Shown one piece after another: positions 43,857 to 55,300 of a DNA stretch of 64,000 nucleotides (position 1 is its first letter; every line of letters begins with the position of its first letter). The stretch comes from Phytophthora sp. 'mugwort' (Eukaryota; Oomycota; Peronosporomycetes; Peronosporales; Peronosporaceae), in the NCBI GenBank assembly GCA_033558025.1, contig JAUCEF010000004.1:2728001-2792000 (forward strand), in the 5' to 3' direction. The notes under the pieces are model-generated. The model saw only the letters and a list, made by a program, of their open reading frames with translations. It had not been told where the DNA came from and searched no databases. The position numbers and the translations under genes are program-made.

Positions 43857-45200
43857 GGTCGCTCACGCCACCACGGTGACTGCGTCTGTGACAGACTTGA
43901 TCCGCGCTGCGCACGCGCGTGACGAGTCTTGCGTAGTTCTGCTACATGAGCCAGGAAGCGTGGATCAAGCTGTCAGCGCAGTTGCGCGCGAGCCTGCATC
44001 GATATATTCTACATGATGGCCTGTTGTACTACGGTACTGGTCCAGAAGCCTCCCACATGTCGTAGTTCCTCATGAAGAGGATCTCAACTATCGTATCCTC
44101 TATGAGGCACATGATACCCCACTTGGAGGTCATCTTGATCGAGAAAAGACCTACAGCTCGGTGAGCTCCCACTACTGGTGGCCGAAGCTTTACAAGTGGG
44201 TCAGTACGTATGGACGCACGTGTGAGACGTGTCAAAGGGTTGAACCCTCGCCACACTCGGCTGCACTGTTGTACAGCTTGCCTATACCCACAAGGTGTTG
44301 GCAATCCATGAGTATGGACTTGTGTTCGGACTGCCGCGGGATGCAGTGGGCAACACGGCCATTGTGACTTTGTCGACCGATTGAGCAACATGGTTCATTT
44401 AGCGGCGGTGCCGGACTCCATCGATGGAGAAGGGACAGTCCTGCTGTTTATGGATCGTGCCTTCGACACCACGGTCTGCCGGATGCAATTGTCTCGGATC
44501 GAGACCCCCGTTGAACACGGGTAAGTTTTGGACGTCGGTCCTAAAGGTGCTCGGCACTCGACACGATATGTCCACGGCGGACCATCCGTAGACCGATGGT
44601 CAGACGGAACGAGAGAATCGCGTTGTCGAAGACATGTTTCGGAGTGTCTGTAGGGACAGACCCAAGCAATGGAGCGCTATGCTCCGACTCGTTGAGTTTG
44701 TATTGAACAGTGCGGTGCATGCCTCGACAGGCTTCACCCCGTTCTACTTGAACGGCCTCACCCACCCTCGCGTCCCGCTGACGCCACCACTCTTCGTTCT
44801 GGGCTTAGTGAGGGGAGGGATAGCAGATGGGCTAGCTGATATCAGCCCAGCTGCAGTTTGCAAGCAAGTTGACACGTTTGTGTCTACGCGTTTGAGTTTC
44901 TTACGACAAGTACGCGATGCGATGGCTGAAAGCCAGGATGTTCAGAAGGAACAGACTGATGCAAAGTGCAGAAGCAACCTTGAGGTGTTTGAGGTCGGCG
45001 ACAAAGTCTTATTAAACGCTAAAAACCTACATACACATGCAGTGTCTGCGGTCTTTAAGACTAAGTTGCGCCAGCGCTTCACCGGCCTCTTTTTTTTATG
45101 GTCGTGGCCAGGAAGGGCCTTGCGTACACGCTCAATCTTCCGAAGAAGATGCATACACACCCCGGGTTTTACGTAGGGTTCCTTAAGCCGTTTCGAGAAC
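43792..45200 (+). pseudogene. Integrase of the plus-strand gypsy element
   Basis: The link YKPGRQNVLADVLSRR is followed by the HHCC zinc region (LGGHLDREKTYSSVSSHYWWPKLYKWV near 44120-44200, CETCQRV near 44225). The core follows in mixed frames, with QTDGQTERENRVVEDMFRSV-type sequence near 44590-44650. The C-terminal DNA-binding part, QVRDAMAESQDVQKEQTDAK to EVGDKVLLNAKNL, spans 44634-45030. HPGFYVGFLKPF lies near 45160-45195. Confidence 0.75.
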
Positions 45201-45534
45201 CGGCTCAGGTGGGCGCGGAGGCCTTGGCGCCACAGCCGGTGGTTGGCCGAAGCGCTGGAGGTGCACGAGGAGGTCCAGCGGACCACGTAGCCCAGCGAAC
45301 GAACGGCCCTGTGCTTCGAAGCGACGAGCAGAGGGCTGCTCCAGGAGCTCCAGGCAGTTGGCAACCGAGGCAGGAGACTGGAACCAGTCGATCCGATGAT
45401 GCACGGCATCGATCCCGTCAGCGAGACGGTTGTGGTGACTCGTCGCCCGCTGTAGCGAACCCGCAAGGTCCTGCACCCGGTTCTGGACCGATAGTAGATC
45501 ACTGCGACTCGCAACGCGAGGATCCAGCCGGTCA

Positions 45535-45635
45535 GAGACTGCCGCCGTCGTTGCTCGATGAGCAGGGAGATTCCCATTATCATGTGGAACGCTTAGTGGC
45601 GCAGTTCGTCGCCAGGGTCGTACCCAATATCTGGT
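45535..45635 (+). pseudogene. Chromodomain start at the integrase C-terminus
   Basis: LPPSLLDEQGDSHYHVERLVAQ is the usual lead-in and first strand of gypsy (chromovirus) chromodomains, which steer integration to marked chromatin. The rest of the domain is lost. Confidence 0.55.
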
Positions 45636-46959
45636 GAAGTGGAGGAGATATCCTCACTCACAGAACTCATGGGAGTACGCGGTTCCCCTCCGGCAAGATT
45701 GCCCTGACGTCGTGGGCACTCTCGGTCGACGCGATCAACAGCGCCCCGAGGGCCAGCGATCGATGCGTCGCTCGCCTGGCGCTTCCCGGCAATAGCCGCT
45801 GGGGATCCAAGGCCAGTACCAAAGCTGTCGCTCTGGTCTTGGAGGGGGGGGGGGCTAATGTGCATGAGAGCCCTGGGGGCGCGGCCGGTGGGCAACAAAA
45901 CACAAATGGCGCTTTGCCTTCAGTGTCGCGAACTCGAAACGGAGTCTACGTTCGACTCGAACATCAGTTGCACGGAACTAGCCCGAAGCGTATCCATGGA
46001 AGAGAGCTTGCGGGCACCTTCGACCCAGCTCTGGAACTGAGCCTCGTCTTCCGAATACGTCTCTCCTGACAGGAGCACCACTGGATAAATCTGCATCGGT
46101 GGGACCGAGCCGTGCCGAGCTTGCATTTCCAGGCACTCACGATACTCGCGCTGATTAGTCACCTGAGGAGTCAAGTCTCTCTCTCGGAGAGACTCACGCG
46201 CGGCGAGTTCGTCGGGCGTAGTGGCAACCGGCCCAATCGCATACGTGTTAAGCAACTCCGTCGCTGCTCGGCGAGCCACTTTGCTTGGATAGCAAGGCTC
46301 GATGCCATAGTCACGACGGGACGGGGTAAGTAAGCAATGGCCGAGCCATATGCCGCTGCGAGCGTGAGAGCTGCGGATCAGCAGCAAGCTGTAGCTCCTG
46401 GACTTTGTCCAAAGGGTTCGTGACGACACCAGATCCCCTGGGTTTATCTTTTGGTCCCCGCGAAATTAGCGGAGCGGATTGCGCAAGCTCATGGAGTCGA
46501 GAGCTCGAAGGGATTTGGAGCGCGCAGTTGGTGGCGCGGGCTCGGCGAGCGGACAGGGCTACCACCGGTCACAGACTTGGTGTAGTCGACCACTTCATCA
46601 CCTTCCTCAAGGTGTCTCGCGCATAGCGCACATGGGCACTGCTTCCAGCGGCTTCGCCGCCGGCACTCATGGTCTTCTGACCGTATAGGTTTGTGCGCTG
46701 AGTGATACCCAAGCACCGAGAGCCTCGCGGATACTGGTGGCGCGCGGGCTAAGACCTCGCCCGGACGGGATGACGTGGATAACGAAGGTGTCGGAGACAC
46801 AGAGGGGCTTAGCCCGCGGCGAGAGCTGTTGTCGTGAGGCGAACGAGCGAGGCCAAAAGACCAATTGGATGTGGACATCTGAGTTCGAGCACTCGATGCG
46901 GAACGAACAGTGATACGCTCTTGGAGCGGAAGGTTCCGGTCCTTTTGCGATTGATACAA
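45593..46959 (-). other. Antisense reading frames in the 3' region of the plus-strand gypsy element
   Basis: Minus-strand frames of 156, 169 and 101 codons (46489-46959, 45920-46429, 45593-45898) lie in order between the 3' LTR and the chromodomain. They run opposite to pol and are in different phases. The middle one (TPDELAARESLRERDLTPQ to FQSWVEGARKLSS) looks protein-like. I do not recognise it. Extra antisense ORFs in this position are known in some plant Ty3/gypsy lineages. It may be a decayed accessory gene or chance openness. Confidence 0.4.
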
Positions 46960-47003
46960 TCAGACCCTCGTAGATACAATGTGTCCATGATTTAGTGAGG
47001 AGA

Positions 47004-47396
47004 GTGTAACGGGGTTACACGAAGGTAAGACGAGTGTAGCCATGCTACGTGTCACCTTGCAGTAAGTGGTACTTGGTACCACTTGGATTAACGGGATTTC
47101 AGTACGTGGCCAAAGGGCCACTCGATATGCATTTGACTAGGTTAAACTATGGTAGATAGTTAGAGTCATACATTCACACCACAGGCGGCTTTGCCGCAGA
47201 TACGCAAACAAATAACAGTTCAGTTTTAGCATAAAAGACATCGCCTTAGGTTTAAGGATACTGACGCTTTGAGTCTCTAGTGGTAACTAGGTTGATCTAA
47301 GACTCTGCGGAGACCTTAGGTTTCGAAGAACCACAGCTAAGACTCGGAGAGTTATACGTATTTCTCTGACGCATTACGCTACGCAGCCCCGCTGCA
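47004..47396 (+). repeat. 3' LTR of the plus-strand gypsy element
   Basis: It begins TGTAACGGGGTTACACG after a purine-rich tract (GTGAGGAGAG) and ends CCCCGCTGCA. It is about 175 bp longer than the 5' LTR. Confidence 0.85.
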
Positions 47397-47827
47397 CGGC
47401 AAGTGACGAAGCCGATAGTAGTAGTGACGACGCGTATAGTGAAGGCGTACCAACAGTGTATTTGATTGCTTGGGCGGTTAGTTCATTACATTGGTAGCAA
47501 TCAATGATTACATTCCATAGTTTGGCAGAAAGGTTTGGCCTCTGTCCGCTTCTTATAAAATGGTCAATCCCACTACGTATAATACTCAACCTGTTTGAAA
47601 TCCGTCATGCGACGTTGGTGTATCCGACAACATGCTGGTGCATAGCGCTACGATACCATTTGAAAGCTATCTGTCGGGATCAGGTTAGCTTCCCGCAAAT
47701 ATAAAAGGACGTCGTACTTATAGCAGGCGAGACAAAAAATCAAGTTAGTCCTTGTCTGAACATGTTGTATATACAACATGTTTCGTCGTGGACAGGGGGC
47801 AATAACCGCCCTGAGTGCGGGGGGGGG
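47397..47827. other. Right remainder of the PiggyBac-like element
   Basis: After the gypsy 3' LTR a short plus reading (SSSDDAYSEG) seems to continue the acidic C-terminus of the transposase. It is followed by non-coding DNA, the perfect palindrome at 47759-47782 and a G-run at the element end. Confidence 0.5.
47759..47782. repeat. Right subterminal perfect 24-bp palindrome of the PiggyBac-like element
   Basis: AACATGTTGTAT and ATACAACATGTT are exact reverse complements. This matches the left copy at 36014-36037. Confidence 0.9.
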
Positions 47828-48025
47828 TTAATGCGTCTACATACTAACTATTAGTCACCTATAAAGTACCCTACATGTTATCCTATTGGGTGGCTCTGAG
47901 ATCTTTGTACCATATGGGTGTTACCTATCCGTGATGTCATAAGTGACGTCGGCAACATCACTTAGTGTACTTGGGTACACCTGCTCTGAAGAGTGGCTTG
48001 GGACTCTTCATGTAACCCCATTACA
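47828..48025 (-). repeat. LTR fragment (start part) of the minus-strand gypsy sequence
   Basis: In minus sense it begins TGTAATGGGGTTACATGAAG at 48025 and runs to the TTAA at 47828, continuing at 35949. It is related to, but clearly more diverged from, the LTRs at 55427 and 62572 than those are from each other. Confidence 0.8.
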
Positions 48026-48363
48026 TCCTCCGCACTTAGGTTCGGTTTACTGACCATCCAGGACGAGAGAAAGGAAGTCGCCGCCTTTCACTCTCCAAAT
48101 CGAAGGACATCGACTTGGCAGCGATTAGTTTCCGCAGCTGTCTAATTTCCGTGTGAGCCCGAGAACTTCCACGTGCTCTTACTCTTCTCGCGTCGGTCTC
48201 AACCACGAACAAGACTCGGTCAAGCAGCGGTAGACATCGCTGGCTAGTCCCGTTGCTTCCAACAGCAGGCTATAAGTTCTAAACCGTCTGGCAAAACCTC
48301 TGCTTCTAGGGCACACCAAGGTGGCATCCAAGGTGACTCCCAAGGCACCTGAGCCGCCTGCGG

Positions 48364-49370
48364 ATGGTCCTGAGCTCCTTGTGGAAAATTAGGAGGGCTC
48401 AGCGAAGTCTCCCATGTCCTAGGGCAACAATAACCTCCGGGACCAGCCCATTAAGGGGTCTGGTGGTGATCCGAGCCAATCTGATTCGCTTGCATCGCGT
48501 AACGCCGTTTTCCAGCGGCATGGCGACGATGGCGACGAGTCTAAGACACCTGCCCGTCAGGGAAGTCCTGGCTCACCCAAGGAGGACGAAGATAAACCTC
48601 GCCTTCCGATCAAGAACTTGACGTTCGCGGAGGCGTCAGCCCGCGCCAAGGCCGCGAAGGCAGCAGCAGCCTCGGAAGTCAGACGGGCTGTTTCCCGGTC
48701 TTCACTCCGTGAAGAGTTGGGGACCATCAGTTACAAGACTGAAAGGGTCCTCTTTAGCTCATCTTCCGACGACGAGGAGGAGGTCCAAGTGGACCGAGAG
48801 ATCTAGAACGATCTCGATGGGCAGCTGTTAGGTTACCAGGCTGCCCGTCAAAAAGGGAGTACGCGTCCCGGCGACCCAGTCGCCTGCGAAGAAGTATTCG
48901 ACTCCTTGCCACGGGGGAAAGCCTTAAGCTTCCGGGTATTTCTCTCCAACAGAGTCCACGGAGCTGACGCCTACTTGGATCAGCTCCAGCCGCCTCGTGT
49001 TCCTCGACGGGGGCTCTTTCAAGGGCGCGTATAAGCGCCACCTAGTGGCCAAGCAGCCCCTGTTCCAACAGAATTTGTTTGCTGCTACGTGTTTGATCCT
49101 GGAATCGCACCATGTCCCTCTCAAAGAGGCCACGAGCCGGCGAAAGAAGCCAGATCTCCGGTCGAGACTTCGACCTATGTGGGGCTAGCAATCCGGTATG
49201 CCCCCACACTGCGACCTCTTCCAGGAACTGAGATCGTGTTCTGGAAGTGGGCAGCTATGCGCTGCTCACAAGGACAGCTTAAAGTTCTTCGGTGGGGTCT
49301 CACGCTGGAGGACATCCTCGACCTCCTTGATCTCCGCATTGAGTTTGTCCGTGAGGTGGGCAAACGGTAG
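48364..49370 (+). other. Antisense (plus-strand) reading frames in the 3' region of the minus-strand gypsy element
   Basis: Plus-strand pieces in one frame register with stops read EDEDKPRLPIKNLTFAEASA near 48580-48640, then an Ala/Arg-rich part and SSSSDDEEEVQVDREI near 48750-48806. A later block, EIVFWKWAAMRCSQGQLKVL, lies near 49230-49290. They oppose pol. The acidic/basic then folded layout looks like a decayed protein gene, which I do not recognise. It occupies the same position as the antisense frames of the plus-strand gypsy element. Confidence 0.4.
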
Positions 49371-49432
49371 CTCTCGAGAGCTACAGAAGCATTCTGCTTC
49401 TAGCGCTCATGATGAGCTCGAAGGTGTTGGTT

Positions 49433-49702
49433 CTACGACCACATCCCGTTAGGGCAAGAAAGCTCGTAATACTTACGAGGCCATCGCCGGTTCAGTCCCA
49501 AGATCGAGACAGCCTTCGGGCAATCAGCCTGGAGCCGTTCAATTGGCTTCCAGGAACACTCAGCCTCCGAGTATCCCCTCCACTTCATGGGAGCTGGAGC
49601 TTCCCGTGAACGCGCCGCACCTGGAGCACACGCTATACGGTAGTGGGTCTCCCCATTACGGTCGAGAAGAGGGGGCGGATCCCTCGTACCAGTACGAGGC
49701 AA
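49433..49702 (-). pseudogene. Chromodomain of the minus-strand gypsy element
   Basis: PPPLLDRNGETHYRI and then MKWRGYSEAECSWKPIERLQ show the Trp-x-Gly-Tyr/Trp chromodomain core. One shift separates the two parts. It sits beyond the integrase end, separated by about 0.75 kb of unclear sequence. Confidence 0.65.
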
Positions 49703-50472
49703 TGGCCTCCACGGTCCGACTGAGGACCTGGTGTCCCGCCTTTGGCTCCACCTCGAGCCGTTGTGGACTGCACTCTTCGTCGGCGAGTCCTTGCGCTAGA
49801 GATTGCCCTTGGCGTCTGTGAGGGCGGGCGTGCAGCCGCCCGGGCCGGGAGCACTGGGATCATCGGGGCGGCAATTACAACTTGAGTCGTCTGGCAAGCG
49901 TCTTGATGGCCCTTAAAATTCGAGCGACCGTAAGACCACTGAGGTGGACAGGACCTTCCGACGTCTGGATGCCCTTTGGACCTCCGTGGACCCTGTCCAG
50001 ATAGAGATGCAACTCCTTCGGGACTTCCTGCGGCTTGTGGCTCAGGTGGGAGCGACTCCTGCGTACTCCCAGCCTTATCGCTGTGGCTCATACTCGTCGT
50101 ATGCAGTCGGAGTTCTTCGTATGAGTTCCCTTCCGTGGTCCCGCAAGGGACCTGGGTTTCTGGCCCTGGGCTCTCTAAGGCGATGGAGACGCAGCCTCAT
50201 TTCCAGAAGCTGGACTTTCTTCTGTATGCGGCGCCTGCGGGGCTGCCGGGCCTTGCCGATCATGATACCGCTTTTCAGACACCCCACGTAGAATGCGGGT
50301 GACTCGCCATCAAATTAGGCAGATCGATTGTGTACGCCGCACCATGTCTGGCCAGGACTGCGGCGAGTCCGATGAAGCGGTGCTTCAACTTGTTGCTCCC
50401 ATCGTAACTTACTGTGGCGAGTGATAGGTTTCTAGTGTCTAGTACGCTTTAAATCCTCCACATTAAACACGT
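49703..50472. other. Unclear segment between integrase and chromodomain relics
   Basis: Open frames lie on both strands. A plus frame at 49944-50291 begins MDRTFRRLDALWTSVDPVQIE and may be another piece of the opposite-strand gene. No family recognised. Confidence 0.4.
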
Positions 50473-51801
50473 TTAAGTTTCCGCTTCCATGTTTATCAGA
50501 ATACCTTTTTGTTTGTCCTGTGCATCTGTCATGGCGTCACGGACACGGCTGATCACGTCCAACCTAATATCTATATAAGACTCCACTTGTTTCCGCAAGG
50601 AAACCGGTCTTATGTCCGAGACCCGGGAGGAAAGCGCTTTCCGAGCCTCTCCCCCACTTAAACCGAACACGGGGTGCTGCGGTGTTGGGGGAGCGGCACC
50701 TGTGGATGGCGTAAGCCATTCAAATAGAACGGGGTATACCCGATCGATGCGTGAACCGCATTGTTGAGTGCAAAGTCAACTACTGGCAGGCGTTCTGATC
50801 AAGTGCGAGGAGCCTCCGCACATACACTGCGTAGAGTGTCATCAAGCACTCGGTTGATACGCTCCATTCGCCTATCCGTTTGAGGATGATCGGCAGCGGA
50901 CATGTGCAGCTCCTTCCAAGTAGTTAGAACAGCGTTCGTCAGAACGCAGCGGCGCAGCGGTAAACGCGGGTCACGATTCGAGTTTGTCTCCGGCAGACCA
51001 TGATAGCGGAAAACACCACCTACGAACGGCTTCGCAGCCTGTCCCCCGGTCACTGTCTCTTTGGCCGGAGCAAAATGCATCATCCTGCTCAGATGACATG
51101 CGAACACCAAGATGCCGGTGTTTATGTGACCGTCCGCTAAGAATTCAAGGATGAAGTCCAGACTCATCGACTTCCAGCCGTCCGCTGGAATGTTCAGGAT
51201 CTGCAGAGGAGTCGAGGCGCGCCCCGCGGGATTCACCCGCTGACATGTTCACATGTCTTCACGTACTGTGCGACCGACTTGTACATGTGGGTCCACCAAA
51301 AATACTGAGAGACCGATTGGAAGGTCTTCTCGCGGCCCAAATGACCGCTGGACGGCACATCGTGTGCCACTTGAAGGATTTCAAACTGAGATCCTCGCCG
51401 TTTGGTACGACTACCCGTGGGTGTTCATGGGGCTCTACTCGATAGTAGAGCAGGCCATCGTGCCCCTCGTATTGATGGAGCCGGGATCTCTGACGTGGCG
51501 TGAGCCGCTCAGCCTTGGCCTCCTCGCCAACGGTTAGGAACTGTACCAGTAGTGTCAGGGCTTCGTTGCCCCGATACGCCATGCATATCGGATCGTATAG
51601 ATTGGTCATGGCACGACTGATGTGCGCCAGGTTATAATCCGGCCTGCGTAACAACGCATCGGCAATCACGTTAAGCTTGTCAGGCTTGTATTCGAAGCGG
51701 AAGTTGTATTCCGCGAAGAAGGACAGCCACCTCGCCATCCGTTGGGACAAATGGGGCGAATTCGTCGCCGTCCGCAAGGATGCGTGATATGTGTAGATCA
51801 C
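50473..51801 (-). pseudogene. RNase H end and integrase of the minus-strand gypsy element
   Basis: EYKPDKLNVIADALLRRPDYN closes RNase H near 51640-51710. The HHCC and core regions follow. The core contains SMSLDFILEFLADGHINTGI near 51110-51170 (first catalytic Asp region) and HMSAADHPQTDRRMERINRVL near 50850-50910 (the last catalytic Glu region). The C-terminal RKQVESYIDIRLDVISRVRDAMTDA lies near 50520-50590. Shifts occur near 51240 and 50790. Confidence 0.75.
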
Positions 51802-52929
51802 AAAGGCTGTGAGTCCAAGAGGTGCACCCAGAACTTGACGAGGGCGTACTTCATGGCAAGCAGCTCCTTTTTATGAACGCGGTAGTTCTGTTCGGCGGCC
51901 TTGAGCTGCCTGGACTGAAACAAGATCACTCATCGACGTCCTCCACCATCGTGCTGCAGCAAATCCTGCACATCCGATTGCGTAATCGGATGCATCGCAG
52001 ACGACGCTGAACGGCCTCGTCTCGTTCGGCAGTGCCAGGACAGGCGCCTTCTGAAGGCTTGCCTTCACATTGGCAAAGGCTTCTTGGTGCTCACGCCCCA
52101 GTGCCAGTCAGTATCCTTCTTCAAAGGTTCCGACAAGGGTCTAGCCAGACCCGCGTACTCTTCGTTGTATTTGTAGAGGTAGTTGACTAGTCCATCCACT
52201 TCCTCAGCCCCTTCAGGGACCTAGGCGTTGGCCAAACCGAAATGGCTTTGACCTTCTCCGGGTCGGCTCGGACGCCGACGTTGATAACGAAGCAACCGAG
52301 AACGTTAATCTCCTGCGCCGCGACGACGCTCTTGTCGATGTTGGCACAGAGCTTGTTCGCTCTCATGACCTTTAACACTCGACGAACGTGGCCCTAATAC
52401 ACCTTCATACCCGTCTTGCCTCCCTCGGCATGGCTATGGAGCAGATGTCGTAGAAGTACGACTGCGCATACGCGCGCAGTGGTCTAAATAACTGTGTTAC
52501 CAGGCGATTGAACGTCGCAGGGGCATTAGACAGGCCCTGGGACATCACAAGCCACTCCCAGAGCATATCGCACGGGGTGCTCACTGCGGTAGGCGTGATT
52601 TCTCTCTGGCGCATCAGGATCTGGTAGTATCCGTCTACCAAATCCAGGACGCTGTATAACTCGTACCCGGCCATGTTGTTTAACAAGACATCCTTTCGCG
52701 GGATGGGTGTCTGGGCCGGCACCATCGCGCTGTTCTGCTTATTAAAAGCATAAACCAGACGCCACTCCCCGTTCGGATTCCGAACGCAGAAGGTTGGCGT
52801 CGAGTGCGGGGATTTCGATTCCCGCACCATGCCTTCCTTGGCTTTTGCGGCGAAGAAGGCATCAATGACCTCGCACTGTTCGCTAGGAAGTGGCCATTGT
52901 CGGGTGACAGAGTACTTTGTGCCCGGCAC
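51802..52929 (-). pseudogene. Reverse transcriptase of the minus-strand gypsy element
   Basis: The open 174-codon start has KYSVTRQWPLPSEQCEVIDA, PTFCVRNPNGEWRLV, TPIPRKDVLLNNMAG, YSVLDLVDGYYQILM and VMSQGLSNAPATFNRLV. The active-site motif is changed to YFYDI from YFDDI near 52450. Thumb pieces (RADPEKVKAISVWPTPRSLKGL) lie near 52190-52270 and RNase H (ETRPFSVVCDASDYAIG) near 51990-52040, in shifted frames. Confidence 0.8.
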
Positions 52930-53049
52930 GAGATCGGTCTCGTGCTTGGTTCCACGATACGGTGGGAATTAAGACGATGGATCCTGGACACCACGTCCTC
53001 GAACTCCTTCACCAAAGGATACACGGAATCCTTCGAGTTCTTGAGAATT

Positions 53050-53700
53050 TCAGAACCCAAGCGCGAGGCACGCTATGAGGAGAATGCCTCCAGGACGTCC
53101 TCGTCCATAACCGAGGAGGAATTCAATTCCTCTGGAGTGGACTCTTGCTTCAAGAGTACCACCTCCCCGATTTCTCCTGCCTTCAGGTTGGCCAGGAAAT
53201 CTGTCGGCGTCAACGCTTCGAGGATCAGGCGCTCTGAAACATCTGGTAGCGGTTCTAGCTGGAAGCCGCCTACCTTGTTCCGATTGTCCCGATTGTCGGT
53301 CTCGCTGTCGAAGATGTGATAACACTCTTGGACTGGCCGCCGGAAGAACCCGGGCCCTGGGTTCCGAGTCGCTGGAAGCGACTCCAGTCTGGAGTGACTT
53401 CAGACTCGACTTGCGGTGTCGACTATGTCGTCGACGGCGACCGCGACGTGGCTTCGTTACCCATGTCTGTGGACGTCTCATTGACGACGTCCAAAGCCTC
53501 TAGGGCTTCGTGTGGAACAAGGTTACCCACATAGGAAGCGCATTCTGCGCCTTCCTCGCCAGTTTCTGTCTGGGTGGCACGGTGTGGAACAAGGGTTACC
53601 CACACAGGAAGCGCGTTCTGCGCCTTCCTCGCCAGTTTCTGTCTGGGTGACTTGGTGTGGACCTTGGATACCTACCTGTCGGTGCCTCCTGGCACCGCCA
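53050..53700 (-). pseudogene. Spacer coding region between protease and RT of the minus-strand gypsy element
   Basis: The frames are acidic and low-complexity (53050-53481 and 53423-53605). The region includes a direct tandem duplication, listed separately. It corresponds in position to the repeat-bearing spacer of the plus-strand element. Confidence 0.5.
53511..53654 (-). repeat. 72-bp tandem duplication in the protease-RT spacer
   Basis: TGTGGAACAAGG(G)TTACCCACA starts at 53511 and 53583. The units share CTGCGCCTTCCTCGCCAGTT. Confidence 0.85.
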
Positions 53701-53974
53701 CTCTTGAAGACTTGGCCGCCGGTCTAAGATTCCGGCGGGGGTTGAGAGGTATCCTGTAAGGACTGCCGCACTCGACCAGTGGCAGCTTTTGCTGCCACCG
53801 CTTCGAGGGAGTCACTGAAACGTCGGTGGCTTCCAAAACTTCACTGGATGCTCCTGCATCTCGGCTCCCCTTTTGAACGCCCCAGTGTTTGGCAGAGGTG
53901 GGGACATGACTTACCAATGCTATATCAGTAACTGCGGGCCGGCTGGCCCCGATGGCGTTGTTTCGCCTATCGAT

Positions 53975-54331
53975 TCATGGCTCATGTTTCTCGAGCCAGG
54001 GCATGCCCAAGGTTAAGTCATACTTGTCCATCGCCAGGACAGTAAACTGCTCTACGCTGTCGAAGTCCTCGAACTTCACAGCTAGATCCACATGAATCTT
54101 GGAAACGGTAGTCACCGTCCCATCGGACAGTTGTACCGGCACTGTCCCTTTGCATTTGCTTTCTCGTAAAGCATCCGTCAACTTATTGCTGTTCTCCGCA
54201 ACCGTCTGTCGGCGGGCGAAGTTCTTCGACGTTCCGGAGTCTATCAAGACTCGGAAGGGAGGGGTATACCCCTGTACACTTACGTGTACTACTAGCAGCC
54301 AACGCTGCCCTTCTTCGATTCGAGAGTGCAA
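53975..54331 (-). pseudogene. Aspartic protease of the minus-strand gypsy element
   Basis: The open 118-codon stretch has FRVLIDSGTSKNFARRQTV (DSG active site) and the C-terminal DKYDLTLGMPWLEKHEP. This segment itself is intact. Confidence 0.8.
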
Positions 54332-54357
54332 TAACGCTCAGGGCTTAAGTCTCTATG

Positions 54358-55300
54358 GTGCGCGCCGCCCGCGCACCGGTCATGAAAACTTAGATTTTCC
54401 TCAGTAGGGAGCCCCTCCCCTACTGATAGCCTGCGTTCCCCTGCCCGCGGGGTTGCAGCCTTTGCCAGCGACCCTTGAGCGCGATGGGATTTGGAGGGAA
54501 ACGTTTCGTTGTCCCCCCGCAGGCCAGGCACGTGTCATGTGCCCTAGCTTACCGCAGCTGTAGCAGCGAATATCAAGCTACTTCGCGAGCCCAAATTTCA
54601 TGGGAACTGGCCCGATGGGACCCCCGCGACTTAATGTCGCTGTCCCTAGCCATATCTTCGCCGGCGTGCGCGCCTGGTGGTGACTGTACTTCTCTTGGAG
54701 TGCGACTTAGACGCCTCGTCCAGAGTATTGGCTTGCACCAGAAATAGCTGGGTGCGGGCCGGGCCTACTCTTAGGCCATCCATGAACACCGTCACTTCAT
54801 GTGTTCATGGGGTGGGGGTCCCACGAGAGATGCGGTGAGCTCCCACATCTCCTGGATGTACTCGTACAGCCCACCTCTTCCCTGTTTGCATGGCAGGAAG
54901 CGTTACCGCTGGCGATTCTCATAGTTCACCGGGAGGAACGCGGCTCTAAGCTGCTCACATAGCTGAGACCAGGATGTGAAGCATCCAGGCGTTGTCGCTT
55001 CCCGCGTGTACGCCCAACTCTTAGCACGACCGCTAAGGTTGGAGGAGCGAAGCCACTCGGCGGTGCTCGAAAGAGATGAGAGCATCATCATTGCGAGCTC
55101 AGCTTCTCGCACCCAGAAGTGAGGGTTTCAACCTTCTTTCCCTTCGTGCTTCGGCTCTGCGGCCGGAATCGGCAGGCTGCTGCGGACGTGTTCAATGGAC
55201 CCCCGCTCGTACATGTCGAACCGTTGACGCGTTCGAACTGCGCAGCTTGCGTTGACGATGCCAAGCTGTGCAAGGCATCCATACCAAAGATGCCAGCCAT
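54358..55300 (-). pseudogene. gag of the minus-strand gypsy element
   Basis: A capsid-like region reads MREAELAMMMLSSLSSTAEW, LSGRAKSWAYTREATTPGCF and LCEQLRAAFLPVNYENRQR at 54903-55112. A zinc knuckle CYSCGKLGHMTRAC lies near 54520-54565. ATG 55300 (MAGIFGMDALHSLA) is a likely start, with a shift near 55100. This region has a near-identical inverted copy at 63058-64000. Confidence 0.8.

Larger units (their letters stand above)
39800..47396 (+). mobile_element. Ty3/gypsy chromovirus-like LTR retrotransposon, plus strand, decayed
   Basis: LTRs at 39800-40018 and 47004-47396 both begin TGTAACG(A/G)GGTT and end with CTGCA. The 5' LTR lacks about 175 bp present in the 3' LTR. A primer-binding-like TGGTGGCACCTGTAG follows the 5' LTR by two bases. 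Order is gag, protease, RT, RNase H, integrase, chromodomain start, then a 1.4-kb 3' region with antisense frames. It lies inside the PiggyBac-like transposon. The flanking 5-mers (TCGCG and CGGCA) do not match, so a target duplication is not evident. Confidence 0.8.
35950..47827. mobile_element. PiggyBac-like DNA transposon inserted in an LTR and itself carrying a gypsy element
   Basis: The left end CCCCTGTACTTACG and the right end (minus sense) TTAA-CCCCCCCCGCACTC both start with C runs, as PiggyBac ends do. Both ends carry a subterminal 24-bp palindrome around TGTTGTATATAC at 36014-36037 and 47759-47782. The flanking LTR halves (35797-35949 and 47828-48025) fit together at a TTAA that is intact in the LTR copy at 62572-62931. 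The left TTAA copy is altered (GATT). Without the nested gypsy element (39800-47396) the transposon is about 4.3 kb. Confidence 0.65.

Noticed and set aside
39795..47401. Target-site duplication for the plus-strand gypsy element
   Set aside because: The 5-mers next to the LTRs (TCGCG and CGGCA) do not match, so none is claimed.
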